Origin: Comamonadaceae bacterium
GTDB taxonomy: Bacteria; Pseudomonadota; Gammaproteobacteria; Burkholderiales; Burkholderiaceae_C
Length of the DNA: 64,000 nt
Assembly: GCA_013297875.1 (NCBI GenBank)
Contig: JAAFIW010000009.1
Coordinates: 62,001-126,000 of the forward strand
Direction: 5' to 3'
The notes under the pieces were generated by a model. It ran no database searches. It saw only the letters and a program-made list of their open reading frames with translations, and was not told the origin of the DNA. This document shows positions 44,679 to 55,265 of this stretch, one piece after another (the first letter of the stretch is position 1; the number at the start of each line of letters is the position of its first letter). The position numbers and the translations under genes are program-made.

Positions 44679-44706
44679 AACATGGCGTCAAATCAAGGGT
44701 TTGCGC

Positions 44707-45117
44707 TCAACCCGTGCTGCTCGCGTGCGCATCCACCCAAGCCAACCGCTCCAAATCCCCCAAGGTCACCACCTGCAGCGCCGCCATGTGCGTGCTCTCC
44801 AGCTTCACCCGCGGCGCGCAACCGGCCGCAAACGCCTCTTGCCAGCGCATGGCGCACAGGCACCAGGCGTCGCCTGCGTGCAGGCCGGGAAAGCGCCACT
44901 GCGGGCGCGGGGTCGAGAGGTCATTGCCACGCGCCTTTGAAAACTCCAAAAACGAATCCGTCATCACCGCACACACCACATGCGTGCCATGGTCGGTTTC
45001 GTCGGTCTTGCAGCAACCGTCTCGAAAGTAGCCGGTCAGCGGGTTGAACGAGCAGGGCACCAGCGGCTGGCCGAGCACGTTGCGGGCGGGGGTTGTGGGG
45101 TCGTTTTGCGTAGACAT
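44707..45117 (-). CDS. DUF2237 family protein
   Basis: 136 residues. NVLGQPLVPCSFNPLTGYFR, DGCCKTDETDHGTHVVCAVM and DAWCLCAMRWQEAF are the conserved cysteine/histidine-rich motifs of DUF2237, a widespread small family of unknown function. No signal peptide. Several conserved Cys may bind metal. Convergent with the AraC gene; nothing nearby suggests a pathway. Confidence 0.87.
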   Translation of the reverse strand: MSTQNDPTTPARNVLGQPLVPCSFNPLTGYFRDGCCKTDETDHGTHVVCAVMTDSFLEFSKARGNDLSTPRPQWRFPGLHAGDAWCLCAMRWQEAFAAGCAPRVKLESTHMAALQVVTLGDLERLAWVDAHASSTG

Positions 45118-45132
45118 GGTGTTCAGAAGAAT

Positions 45133-45247
45133 ATTGATCCGGCCCGATGAAGTATCAATTTCCGTTCGGACTGAGCTTGTCGAAGTCCTCGCGAGCCCTT
45201 CGACAAGCTCAGGGCAAACGGTTCATATTTCATCGGGCCAGATCAAT
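45133..45247. repeat. Nested REP palindrome
   Basis: Outer arms ATTGATCCGGCCCGATGAA (45133 on) and its near reverse complement ending at 45247; inner arms CTGAGCTTGTCGAAG (45171-45185) and CTTCGACAAGCTCAG (45198-45212), a REP sequence common in many proteobacteria. Both pairs share a centre near 45190. Confidence 0.85.
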
Positions 45248-45251
45248 GAGG

Positions 45252-45461
45252 TTATGCCGACAGCCGCTTTGGTTTTGGTGCGCGTGGCATTGCGTCCGCC
45301 GCCACCTGCGCCACCGCCTCGTCCATCTCGGCGATCGTTATTGCACGATTGCGCCGCCCGGCGAGGCGACCTTTCAGGCTGGTTACCGGAAGGGGCCCCT
45401 GCTCAGCGGGCAATGCCTGCGACGGGTGCTGGACTTCAATGGTTCGGGTCTTGTTTGGCAT
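45252..45461 (-). CDS. Small hypothetical protein, antitoxin-like tail
   Basis: 69 residues from ATG 45461. SLKGRLAGRRNRAITIAEMD followed by EAVAQVAADA resembles the C-terminal tail of AbrB/VapB-type antitoxins, but the DNA-binding N-terminal part is not recognisable and there is no toxin next to it. It may be an orphan fragment. It starts 32 bp after the NnrU gene ends on the same strand. Confidence 0.45.
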   Translation of the reverse strand: MPNKTRTIEVQHPSQALPAEQGPLPVTSLKGRLAGRRNRAITIAEMDEAVAQVAADAMPRAPKPKRLSA

Positions 45462-45492
45462 GGTTGCAAAAGGATAGTTGGAACGAAAGTCC

Positions 45493-46080
45493 CTACAAGC
45501 CCACCCCAAACGGCTGCACGCCAATCAACACCCGGTGCGCCCAAAACGCAAACCCCGCCCAGACCAGCAGGCCCACCACCACGGTAATGGCCGTGCCCTG
45601 CGCCGTGCCGGCCGGGTACACCGTGCCCGCAGCCCGGTCACGCTGCCTGGCGGCCCGGAAGCTGAACACCGCCCACAGCAGAAAGCTGCCAAACAGCAGC
45701 ACATCGGCCAGGTTGCCATTGCTGAGCAAATGCGCCAGCGCCCACACCTTGGTGGCCAGCACCATGGGGTGGTGCAGCCGGGTCTTGATGGCGTTGCGCG
45801 GCACGTAGGTGGCCACCAGCAAAATGAACGACACCAACATCAACAAGCCCGCCACATGGCTCATACCGCGCGGCGGCACCCACAGCGCCACCGGCTGCTG
45901 CCGCGCCAGACCGTAGCCCCACACGATCAGCCCAAAACCCAGCAGCGAGGCAACGGTGTACAGCCCCTTCCAGGCCCCATCGCCCCGCTGCGCAATGAAG
46001 CGGCTGCGCCAGTCGTTGGCCACGATGCGGATGGAATGCACGCCCAGGAAGATGAGCAGGCCGAGGATCAAAACGGTCAT
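45493..46080 (-). CDS. NnrU family membrane protein
   Basis: 195 residues with about five TM helices. VLILGLLIFLGVHSIRIVAN starts the first; LLGFGLIVWGYGLAR and a later RLHHPMVLATKVWALAHLLS stretch hold conserved His residues of the NnrU/isoprenoid-cyclase-like family. NnrU was named in denitrifiers; no nitric- or nitrous-oxide genes are present here, so the role stays open. Confidence 0.88.
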   Translation of the reverse strand: MTVLILGLLIFLGVHSIRIVANDWRSRFIAQRGDGAWKGLYTVASLLGFGLIVWGYGLARQQPVALWVPPRGMSHVAGLLMLVSFILLVATYVPRNAIKTRLHHPMVLATKVWALAHLLSNGNLADVLLFGSFLLWAVFSFRAARQRDRAAGTVYPAGTAQGTAITVVVGLLVWAGFAFWAHRVLIGVQPFGVGL

Positions 46081-46106
46081 GTGAAGGCTCCTGGGGTGGG
46101 TTTTGT

Positions 46107-46165
46107 TACTATGGTATTGATAGCTGCTTGAGCACTGAATCTCTGGGCTGGTGGCCGATTTGGCA
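46107..46165 (+). repeat. Dispersed repeat truncating an antidote gene
   Basis: GATAGCTGCTTGAGCACTGA then TCTCTGGGCTGGTGGCC. The minus-strand antidote gene runs into it and reads it antisense as QPRDSVLKQLS before a stop in the hairpin-side flank. Confidence 0.9.
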
Positions 46166-46318
46166 TGTTTTCACGCTCCGCGCACGCGCAATGTCGCATA
46201 GCGCCGCAGCTAGCAAGTCCGGGTTGCCATCTTCCAGCATATCGGTCAAATAGTCCGCAATAGCCTGCTCGTCATCCAGGTACTTGGCTGGGTCAAAGGG
46301 GGTTGTCTTAAAGGTCAT
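46109..46318 (-). pseudogene. Addiction-module antidote protein (HigA-like), C-terminus replaced by a repeat
   Basis: 69 residues. Residues 1-49 (TTPFDPAKYLDDEQAIADYL, then DMLEDGNPDLLAAALCDIAR) match the start of HTH antidotes of the HI1420 type, normally about 95-100 residues long. At about residue 50, where the recognition helices should begin, the frame enters the dispersed repeat and ends KTCQIGHQPRDSVLKQLSIP. The helix-turn-helix is therefore missing. No toxin partner is found upstream. Probably inactive. Confidence 0.72.
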
Positions 46319-46405
46319 GAGTTGCCTTTCATGGTTTGCGGACTCAAGCCCAGCGGGTACCTGTCACCGGGCATACTGACCTGGTCAGCCCAAAGGGAAG
46401 TCTAA

Positions 46406-47182
46406 ATGCCCACATCGAACAACTGGACGCGAAGCCAAACGCTGGCGGCGCTCCATATTTACCTGCAGCTGCCATTCGGCCAACTCAATCACCGCAATCC
46501 GACCATCAAGCAACTGGCCAGCTGGATTGACCGCACGCCGGGCGCAGTCACCCTGAAGTTGTCCAACCTGGCCAGCCTCGATCCTCAAATCGTCGCCAGC
46601 GGACGCAAAGGCATGAGAAATGCATCGAATCAAGACAAAGCGCTCTGGGAAGAACTGCAAAGCGATTGGGACGCTGTGGCTTTGAGCGCGGCCTCTGTAT
46701 ACGAACAACTGGCAGCAGCCAACGGCCTACCGGCGGCTGTCGACGTGATCGACGAAGTCCCCGAAGTTGCCGAGGGAGAAACAAGGTCTGCCTTGGTGCA
46801 AGTTCGGGTAAACCAAGCTCGGTTTCGGCGCGCCATCTTGGCCAGCTACGACGCCACCTGTTGCATCAGCGGCCTGCGCCACGAGAAGTTGGTTATCGCC
46901 AGCCACATCGTTCCATGGAGCCTGGACACGAAAAATCGCCTCAATCCACAAAACGGTCTGTGCCTTTCGGCGCTGCACGACCGGGCTTACGACCAAGGAC
47001 TGCTCACCGTTTTGCCGGACTACACCGTGCGCATTCATCCGGACATCGTGAGCCAAAAAGGCGATGCCTTTATGTGTGAGGCTTTGGCGAAATATGACAA
47101 GAAGCCGATCCAACTGCCTGGGCGCTTTCGGCCAGACAAAAATTTCCTTGCGTCGCATGCGGTGCGATTCAAGTTTCTGTAG
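46406..47182 (+). CDS. HNH endonuclease
   Basis: 258 residues. The C-terminal HNH_2-type nuclease domain has CCISGLRHEKLVIASHIVPW and LNPQNGLCLSALHDRAYDQG, giving the His and Asn metal-binding residues and the ABC of the beta-beta-alpha fold. The N-terminal ~100 residues (WTRSQTLAALHIYLQLPFGQ) look like a helical DNA-binding part. Such proteins occur as solitary restriction-like or defence nucleases. No methylase is adjacent. It may stand alone or belong to the accessory belt. Confidence 0.85.
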   Translation: MPTSNNWTRSQTLAALHIYLQLPFGQLNHRNPTIKQLASWIDRTPGAVTLKLSNLASLDPQIVASGRKGMRNASNQDKALWEELQSDWDAVALSAASVYEQLAAANGLPAAVDVIDEVPEVAEGETRSALVQVRVNQARFRRAILASYDATCCISGLRHEKLVIASHIVPWSLDTKNRLNPQNGLCLSALHDRAYDQGLLTVLPDYTVRIHPDIVSQKGDAFMCEALAKYDKKPIQLPGRFRPDKNFLASHAVRFKFL

Positions 47183-47263
47183 CGGCCACTTTGTTTGGCC
47201 ACCATCCGTAAAACACCATGAAATTCCAACATCTGATGTTCGGATTTCATGGTGTTTAAGTAC

Positions 47264-48508
47264 CTACCCCGCCTCCGCCTCCGGCCACAAGCCTGGAAAG
47301 TAAAACCGCAGCGCATGCTGCGGCACGCCAAAGCGCAGCTTGCCGTAGGGCGAATCGCTGGCCAGCAGGCCGCGCTTGAGCAGCGCCGACACCTGGGCCG
47401 TGGCCAGGCGGTCGCCCAGGCCCAGCATGGCTTTGAAGTCGGCGCGCTCCAGGTCGGCTTGGGTGGCAAACAGGTAGTGCAGCGCGCGCAGCGCCTCGGT
47501 GCGCACGCCCAGCTTCACCACGCTTTGCTCGTAGCTCAGGCAGGCGGCGATGCGGTCTTTCATGGTGTTCAGGTTGAGCAAGCCGGTCATGAAGCGCACT
47601 TGGTCTAGGCACAGGGTTAGCACGTAACCCATCCACGCCTCCAAGCCCCGCTCGGTCAGGTTGCCGCGTCCGTCCAGGTCACCGGCACGTGGCTCGTCGG
47701 CGGCAGCCAGCAAGGCGTAGTAGCTGTCGTGGCTGCGCGCAAACCCGCGCAATGGCGACCACAGGCCGTTGGTCAGCCCCAAATGCCCCAGCACCAAGTA
47801 GCTGTGCAGCCGCGCCACCCGGCCACTTCCACCGCAAACTCCATCCCGAAACGGGTGAATCCACGCCAGCCGGTGGTGCGCCGCCGCCATGGCCAGCACC
47901 TGCATCTCGCCACGCCGCACACTGCCGTAAAAGCTGCCCCAGCGGTCGAGAAACGCCGGTAACTGCGCCGCAGCCGGTGCCGCGTGAATGCCCACGCTCA
48001 CCTCTTGTGTGCGCAACACGCCGGGCTGCAAGGTCTCGGTGGTCGGGTTCGCGTCGGTCGCGCCCAGCACCCGGTCTGCCTCGGGCAGCCGCACAAACAA
48101 ATCTTGGTGAATGCCACACACCCGCTGCGCCGACCAGACCTCCTGCACAGACCATTCGTGCCACTGCGCCTGCAAAGCCTGCTCACAAGCCATATGCGCC
48201 AGCGCCAAGCGCTGCCGCCGCGCTTTGTCCGCATCAGCCGAATAGTCGTTATGCAGCGCCTGCTCAATCTCCAGCGGCAGCGTGTGCTGACCTTCAATCT
48301 TGTTGGAGTAGTAGGAATTCATGCCCAACAGCGACGTGCGCAAATCGACCAATGCGCCGGGCTGGCAAGCGCCGTTGAGCTGGTCGCAGGCACGGATGAG
48401 GTCGTGGGCTTGTTCGAGCAAGAGCCCCAGACGGTGTTCACCAGGGAGCAGGGGCTCCATTTGGTGAGGGGCGTCGTAGAGCGAGAATTTTTGCGACTTG
48501 GCGGGCAT
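47264..48508 (-). CDS. Fic-domain protein with interrupted catalytic motif
   Basis: 414 residues. A Fic enzyme would transfer AMP to a target protein. The N-terminal SNKIEG (68-73) is the inhibitory-helix motif of class II Fic proteins. The catalytic loop reads HPFRDGVCGGSGRVAR (218-233) instead of HPFxxGNGRxxR: the Asn is replaced by VCGGS, adding four residues in the anion-binding turn. The C-terminal winged-helix part (ALRALHYLFATQADLE) is typical of Fic/DOC-type regulators. The frame is otherwise intact. Activity is uncertain; a changed nucleotide preference or a dead enzyme are both possible. The gap 48509-48678 contains nothing recognisable. Confidence 0.85.
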   Translation of the reverse strand: MPAKSQKFSLYDAPHQMEPLLPGEHRLGLLLEQAHDLIRACDQLNGACQPGALVDLRTSLLGMNSYYSNKIEGQHTLPLEIEQALHNDYSADADKARRQRLALAHMACEQALQAQWHEWSVQEVWSAQRVCGIHQDLFVRLPEADRVLGATDANPTTETLQPGVLRTQEVSVGIHAAPAAAQLPAFLDRWGSFYGSVRRGEMQVLAMAAAHHRLAWIHPFRDGVCGGSGRVARLHSYLVLGHLGLTNGLWSPLRGFARSHDSYYALLAAADEPRAGDLDGRGNLTERGLEAWMGYVLTLCLDQVRFMTGLLNLNTMKDRIAACLSYEQSVVKLGVRTEALRALHYLFATQADLERADFKAMLGLGDRLATAQVSALLKRGLLASDSPYGKLRFGVPQHALRFYFPGLWPEAEAG

Positions 48509-48678
48509 GGCTAAGTCTATGATAAATATTAATATTTATAAATTTTTGCAACTTGTATTGCGGAAAATTTGGCGCACGACTGAACGCCGATTTTCGTTCA
48601 ACATGAAAAGGCGGTAGTACAGCGCAACGGCTCGGGCGCACACCTTGTTTCACCACGGCTTGCTCGTAACCACCCCAC

Positions 48679-50664
48679 TTACGCGCTGTTAAGCCATTCC
48701 ATTGGCACGAGCTTGATACCGTTGCGCCACTCGGGCAGGCCGACGACGCCCTCCACTTCGCCCCAGACTTCCTGGGATGCGTGGTCGAGCACTATGAGCT
48801 GCATCATTCCGTTCGCGCTCAACACAACTTTTCCCATCACATCGAAAGCCATGCGCACGGCGTCCACATCCTCGTCGCGCAAGCGCGGCTCATCTTCCTT
48901 AGTCTCCTCATTTACGACTCGGCTAGGCACGCGTTTTGGGAAGTACACCTGGCTCGGTTGATCCAACACCAGGAAGGCGGGGACAGGGCTGTTGCGCTGC
49001 GCCAGGAAATATTGGTGAAGCGCCAAGAGTACCGCCAAGTGGTAGGCGAGCCAGTTCGATCCGCTCCCAATTTCCGACAGGTAGTCATCCCGATCCGAAC
49101 CCTGCACCTTTATTGTGAGGTCGTTGATTTCCAGCGAAATCGGAGCTTGCGGATTCTCGACATCGAGGAACGGCAGCAGCCTGCCTGCAAAACTGTTTAT
49201 AGCGGTTAACGCGCGACGCTTACGCGATTCAACGTCCTGTTCGCGTAACTCCCCTTCCAGCCGCTGTACGAGCTCCGTCAAGCGAGCCACCTCCTCGACT
49301 AACTCACTGTCATTACCGAGCCGCCGATGGAGATCAAGAGCAGCCTCCAAGTTGCCGACGAACCGCTCGGCGCGCTGAGCTGCAAACTGTCGCTGCCGAG
49401 CGTCGGCAGAGCGCCCCGATAAGGCGCGCTTGCGAAATTGCACCGACCGCAACCTTTCCGTTGTCTGACCAACCTCTTTAGTAACGCGCTGCAACTCCCG
49501 ATCAAACGCTGCCGGCACTTCTTTGTCGATGCCAGACTCGGCCTCGACTTCGTGGAGTCGAACGGAAAGTGCAAGGAGCTTCTTCTTCGCGGAGTCGGTG
49601 TGGCTGCCGCACATGGGGCAGTCACCGTGATCGTCGGTGTGCCCGACTAGCCAACTCGATAGCTGAAGGCGGCCACGCTGGAGCGTAAGCGCGCCTTGAT
49701 ATTGGTCGGCACCAACTTGCATGCGATTCATCTCTTCAAGCCGATGACGCAAGGTCGTCAACTCACGGGACACCTCGCGTTCTTCCACATCGAGCCCGCT
49801 GAGCTCGCTCAGCGCGTCAGAGATGGTGGAGGTGCTCACCGCGAGCGTTAGGTCGGTTCTGGCGACCACTTCCTCGAGCTGCTCGATCATCTGCCCACGC
49901 GACAGCTCTTGTTCGGGCCGCGCCGCCAGTCCCAACTCCTGTGCTTCGCTAAACTTGGCTTTCAGATCCGCAAGCCAGCGAGCCGACACCTCTTGTGCAT
50001 CCTTGAGCTCACGCACTTTGCGTCGCAGCTCCTGACGAGCGCGTCCGAGCTCGAACTGCTTCGCCATGAGCGCCGGTGTCACCGCTCCAATTACATAGGG
50101 GAAGATCTTCCGCAGCTTCTCGCGGTGCTCGTAGGTGTTGGCCTTGAAAAACAGAACGTCTGGGTTGGCGACAACGTTCTGCGGTTGGAACGTGAACGCA
50201 GCCAGATCACGGAAGCTGGGACGCCCATCAAAACCAGTCGAATCGTCCCCACCGGAAAAGTCCAGATTGGATAAGCCCGCCAACTCATCGAGCAGGCGCT
50301 TCATAGCATCAGCATTGGTGTTCTTAGCAACACGATGAGGAATCTCGGTAATTCGATCCGCCTCGAAAAGGAACATGTCCTCGGTACTGCGTTGGGCACC
50401 AGGCTCTCGGCGCGCCAGCAACTTGTCTCCCTGCGCAGTCGCTACAACGATACCGAACCATTCGCAGTGCTTTCGGATCGTGTTAACCGGAATAGTGCAC
50501 GTCCCGGCACCCAGGCAGTAATCGATGATGGGAATGACGGCCGACTTTCCAGTGCGCGACGCGCCGCTAATGACATTGACTTTTCCCAACTCGAACGGAA
50601 CCCGTCGGGGCTTGAACTCAGCATTGCGAGGCCAAAGCAAGATTTCGCGAATTTGCAGGAACAT
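48679..50664 (-). CDS. DUF3732 ABC-type ATPase of a predicted ABC-three-component system
   Basis: 661 residues from ATG 50664, whose first base overlaps the middle-component stop (TGATG). Walker A VISGASRTGKSAVIPIIDYC (34-41 is GASRTGKS); a coiled coil from about 200 to 480; a zinc-hook-like CPMC (349-352) at its midpoint; ABC-signature-like YLSEIGSGSNWLAYHL (about 528-543); Walker B PAFLVLDQPSQVYFPKR (564-572). This is the SMC/Rad50-like plan of DUF3732 proteins. Such ATPases are predicted to form three-component conflict systems with a middle protein and a nuclease-type effector, the arrangement here. It probably senses invading DNA or a replication state and gates the effector. Its end is 170 bp from the Fic gene. 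Confidence 0.86.
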   Translation of the reverse strand: MFLQIREILLWPRNAEFKPRRVPFELGKVNVISGASRTGKSAVIPIIDYCLGAGTCTIPVNTIRKHCEWFGIVVATAQGDKLLARREPGAQRSTEDMFLFEADRITEIPHRVAKNTNADAMKRLLDELAGLSNLDFSGGDDSTGFDGRPSFRDLAAFTFQPQNVVANPDVLFFKANTYEHREKLRKIFPYVIGAVTPALMAKQFELGRARQELRRKVRELKDAQEVSARWLADLKAKFSEAQELGLAARPEQELSRGQMIEQLEEVVARTDLTLAVSTSTISDALSELSGLDVEEREVSRELTTLRHRLEEMNRMQVGADQYQGALTLQRGRLQLSSWLVGHTDDHGDCPMCGSHTDSAKKKLLALSVRLHEVEAESGIDKEVPAAFDRELQRVTKEVGQTTERLRSVQFRKRALSGRSADARQRQFAAQRAERFVGNLEAALDLHRRLGNDSELVEEVARLTELVQRLEGELREQDVESRKRRALTAINSFAGRLLPFLDVENPQAPISLEINDLTIKVQGSDRDDYLSEIGSGSNWLAYHLAVLLALHQYFLAQRNSPVPAFLVLDQPSQVYFPKRVPSRVVNEETKEDEPRLRDEDVDAVRMAFDVMGKVVLSANGMMQLIVLDHASQEVWGEVEGVVGLPEWRNGIKLVPMEWLNSA

Positions 50665-51158
50665 CAGAGCTTTACTTTCAGCGTTGTTGTCACCTCGTGC
50701 AGTGTCAACTGCCCGCACCACTTGCCGAGCTTCTCCGCATCGGCCAGAAGCTGCTTTACTTCATCGGGGAGCGCTCGCGCCTTGGTACGCGACAACGGAA
50801 CTACCTCACCTGCCTCAGACAAGTGAACCAGCCGCCCGGCCGACGCCAACTCAATGGACTGGAGACTAAGACGGCGCCAACGTATCGCCCTCTCATGGAT
50901 TTGCAGCAGGACATCCTGCTTGGAGACGCTCGAATCTCCGAACTTGGCAGCGTACGCACGAAGACCGGAACTCGACCGTGTTCGTCGCAACAACTCCACA
51001 GTGGCTTGATAAAACACGATGGGCAGCACCAAGAAGAGTAGTGGGAGGGGTGGTGCATCGCCTGCAGGGTGAGTCTCGACAAAGCCGCAGCAGAAACGCC
51101 AAAGAATGGCGGCACCCAGTGCGGGGTTCTGAACGTTTTGCGCCTCCCGTGCCAACAT
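50664..51158 (-). CDS. Middle component of the ABC-three-component system
   Basis: 164 residues from ATG 51158 (MLAREAQNVQNPALGAAILW). The opening NPALGAAILWRFCCGFVE, then LLFLVLPIVFYQATVELLRR, matches the short mostly helical middle components known from these loci; a winged-helix-like part (DVLLQIHERAIRWRRLSLQS, LSEAGEVVPLSRTKA) follows. It sits between the effector (2 bp upstream) and the ATPase (1-base overlap), so all three are one operon. It probably bridges effector and ATPase. Confidence 0.75.
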   Translation of the reverse strand: MLAREAQNVQNPALGAAILWRFCCGFVETHPAGDAPPLPLLFLVLPIVFYQATVELLRRTRSSSGLRAYAAKFGDSSVSKQDVLLQIHERAIRWRRLSLQSIELASAGRLVHLSEAGEVVPLSRTKARALPDEVKQLLADAEKLGKWCGQLTLHEVTTTLKVKL

Positions 51159-51160
51159 CG

Positions 51161-52372
51161 TCAGGCCGCCTTCTTGACGTTGAGTTTTTGCTCGTAGGTG
51201 GGATGCCAACCGATTGACATGTCGTCCGCCAATCGATGCAGGCACCCAGGAACGAAGTGATCCGGCGGCTCCATGGCCTGCACGGGCATGCTGAGTCCCA
51301 TGCATTCGGAATACAGCGCCTGGCCCTGAAGATCATCCGCTTTGTCCGCGTGCTGGATGCCGCCTGATCGCCGCTTATTCTTCCAACTGCGTTTCAGAAC
51401 TGCGTCTAGGTCGTCAAACGACGTCTCGTCTACTTCGCCCCTCACCGCCCACTCCGTTCTATCGGCCGCCGCCATCAGGTAATCACTCACGGCCTCCAGC
51501 TTGTCCTCGAAAGACAGCCCGATGATCTCTAACTGCTGCACAAAAACCTTTGGCAGCAGACCGCGCGACTCCTCTTCACTGGGCATCTGTGCACGGCTGA
51601 GCAAAACCATTTCCCGATCAGTCTTACGAACATAGGCTGAGTACCAACTAGTGAATTCATCGCGGCTGATAACTGCGGGCCGCTTCGCCTCCAGATGCTC
51701 GTCCACTCGACGCTTCACTACCCCGCACATGTGGTCGGCAATGTCCCTGACCTTAGATGCGGACACAGGGTGATTTCGAATAATGGCCTCGACATCGGCG
51801 TGCGGGCTGCCGCTCCCGCAAGTGAGTTGGAAGTTGCAAATGATTTGCGCCACGCGCGCTGGGTCGGTGTTGAACACACGCTCGACGTAGGGAGCGATGT
51901 CTTCGGCCAGTTCACCTTTCAGCTGGAAGGCCGGCGCTTCGCCCCACAGCTCCTCCTGTGCCCGGGCGATGGCCGCACTCGCCGCCTCGACCGTCTTGGC
52001 ATCAGTAAAGGATTTGACGATCGCGCCACTTGACGGACGGGAAACATAAATCTCGAAGATCGTCTTCGTGAGTTCAAAGTCCCATGTGTGCGATGCCTCG
52101 ACCCAGTTCGACAAGGTTTTCCAGAGGGATTTCGCGCGGTCTGAGACCGGATTCGCAGTCAGGGCGCTCTTGCTTTGGATTAGCCGAACCCCCTTCGTGG
52201 GATGCTCTTGGGCGACATCATCGAGAACCTCCATACTGCAGAAACTGCCCTCTGGCGCAGACAGCAACAGTTGCGTGAGGCGCGTGTACTGGAGCCCATA
52301 GCCTAGGAGCTGCCCTGGCACCTCGGTTTTTCGCTTCGCGCGGGGCGATGCGTTGCGCGTTGACTTCGCCAT
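51161..52372 (-). CDS. Nuclease-like effector of the ABC-three-component system
   Basis: 403 residues. N-terminal ~100 residues: a predicted restriction-endonuclease-like region with FCSMEVLDDVAQ and VRLIQSKSALTANP, giving an E/D...Q-x-K pattern as in DUF4297/Cap4-type nucleases, followed by SLWKTLSNWVEA. The middle is helical. The C-terminal part (CLHRLADDMSIGWHPTYEQK) matches the H-P-containing C-terminal domain shared by ABC-3C proteins. First gene of the operon. Likely the toxic DNA-cutting arm; catalysis is inferred from the motif pattern only. Confidence 0.74.
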   Translation of the reverse strand: MAKSTRNASPRAKRKTEVPGQLLGYGLQYTRLTQLLLSAPEGSFCSMEVLDDVAQEHPTKGVRLIQSKSALTANPVSDRAKSLWKTLSNWVEASHTWDFELTKTIFEIYVSRPSSGAIVKSFTDAKTVEAASAAIARAQEELWGEAPAFQLKGELAEDIAPYVERVFNTDPARVAQIICNFQLTCGSGSPHADVEAIIRNHPVSASKVRDIADHMCGVVKRRVDEHLEAKRPAVISRDEFTSWYSAYVRKTDREMVLLSRAQMPSEEESRGLLPKVFVQQLEIIGLSFEDKLEAVSDYLMAAADRTEWAVRGEVDETSFDDLDAVLKRSWKNKRRSGGIQHADKADDLQGQALYSECMGLSMPVQAMEPPDHFVPGCLHRLADDMSIGWHPTYEQKLNVKKAA

Positions 52373-52505
52373 GTCTCCCCTCGTTTTATCGTCCGCTCAT
52401 CCTAAAAACTTGAACCATGACCAAACCATCCGAGGAATTGCACATCCAGAATCCGCTTGATCTATTTAAAATAGTGGCAGCAATTTCGCTACTTGGCTGC
52501 TTTAG

Positions 52506-55145
<2,640 letters not shown>

Positions 55146-55183
55146 CTAGCAGGCGCCAAATACTCGATTTATGAACCAAAACT

Positions 55184-55232
55184 GCCAGTAGCCCAGATAT
55201 AGATTGCTCAAGCAGCTATGGTTTTTATAGTG
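55184..55232 (-). repeat. Dispersed GCTAY/TGCTTGAGCA repeat
   Basis: Plus strand reads GCCCAGATATAGATTGCTCA, AGCAGCTATGGTTTTTATAG, between dnaN and gyrB. A separate promoter for gyrB would have to lie here. Confidence 0.88.
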
Positions 55233-55265
55233 ACTTACAACAATATTCAAAGGCCTTATCAGGCA

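Noticed and set aside
52455-52502. Repeat-like sequence (TTTCGCTACTTGGCTGC) between the ABC-3C operon and gyrB
   Set aside because: Neither the hairpin nor the TGCTTGAGCA core is kept; similarity too weak to call a copy.
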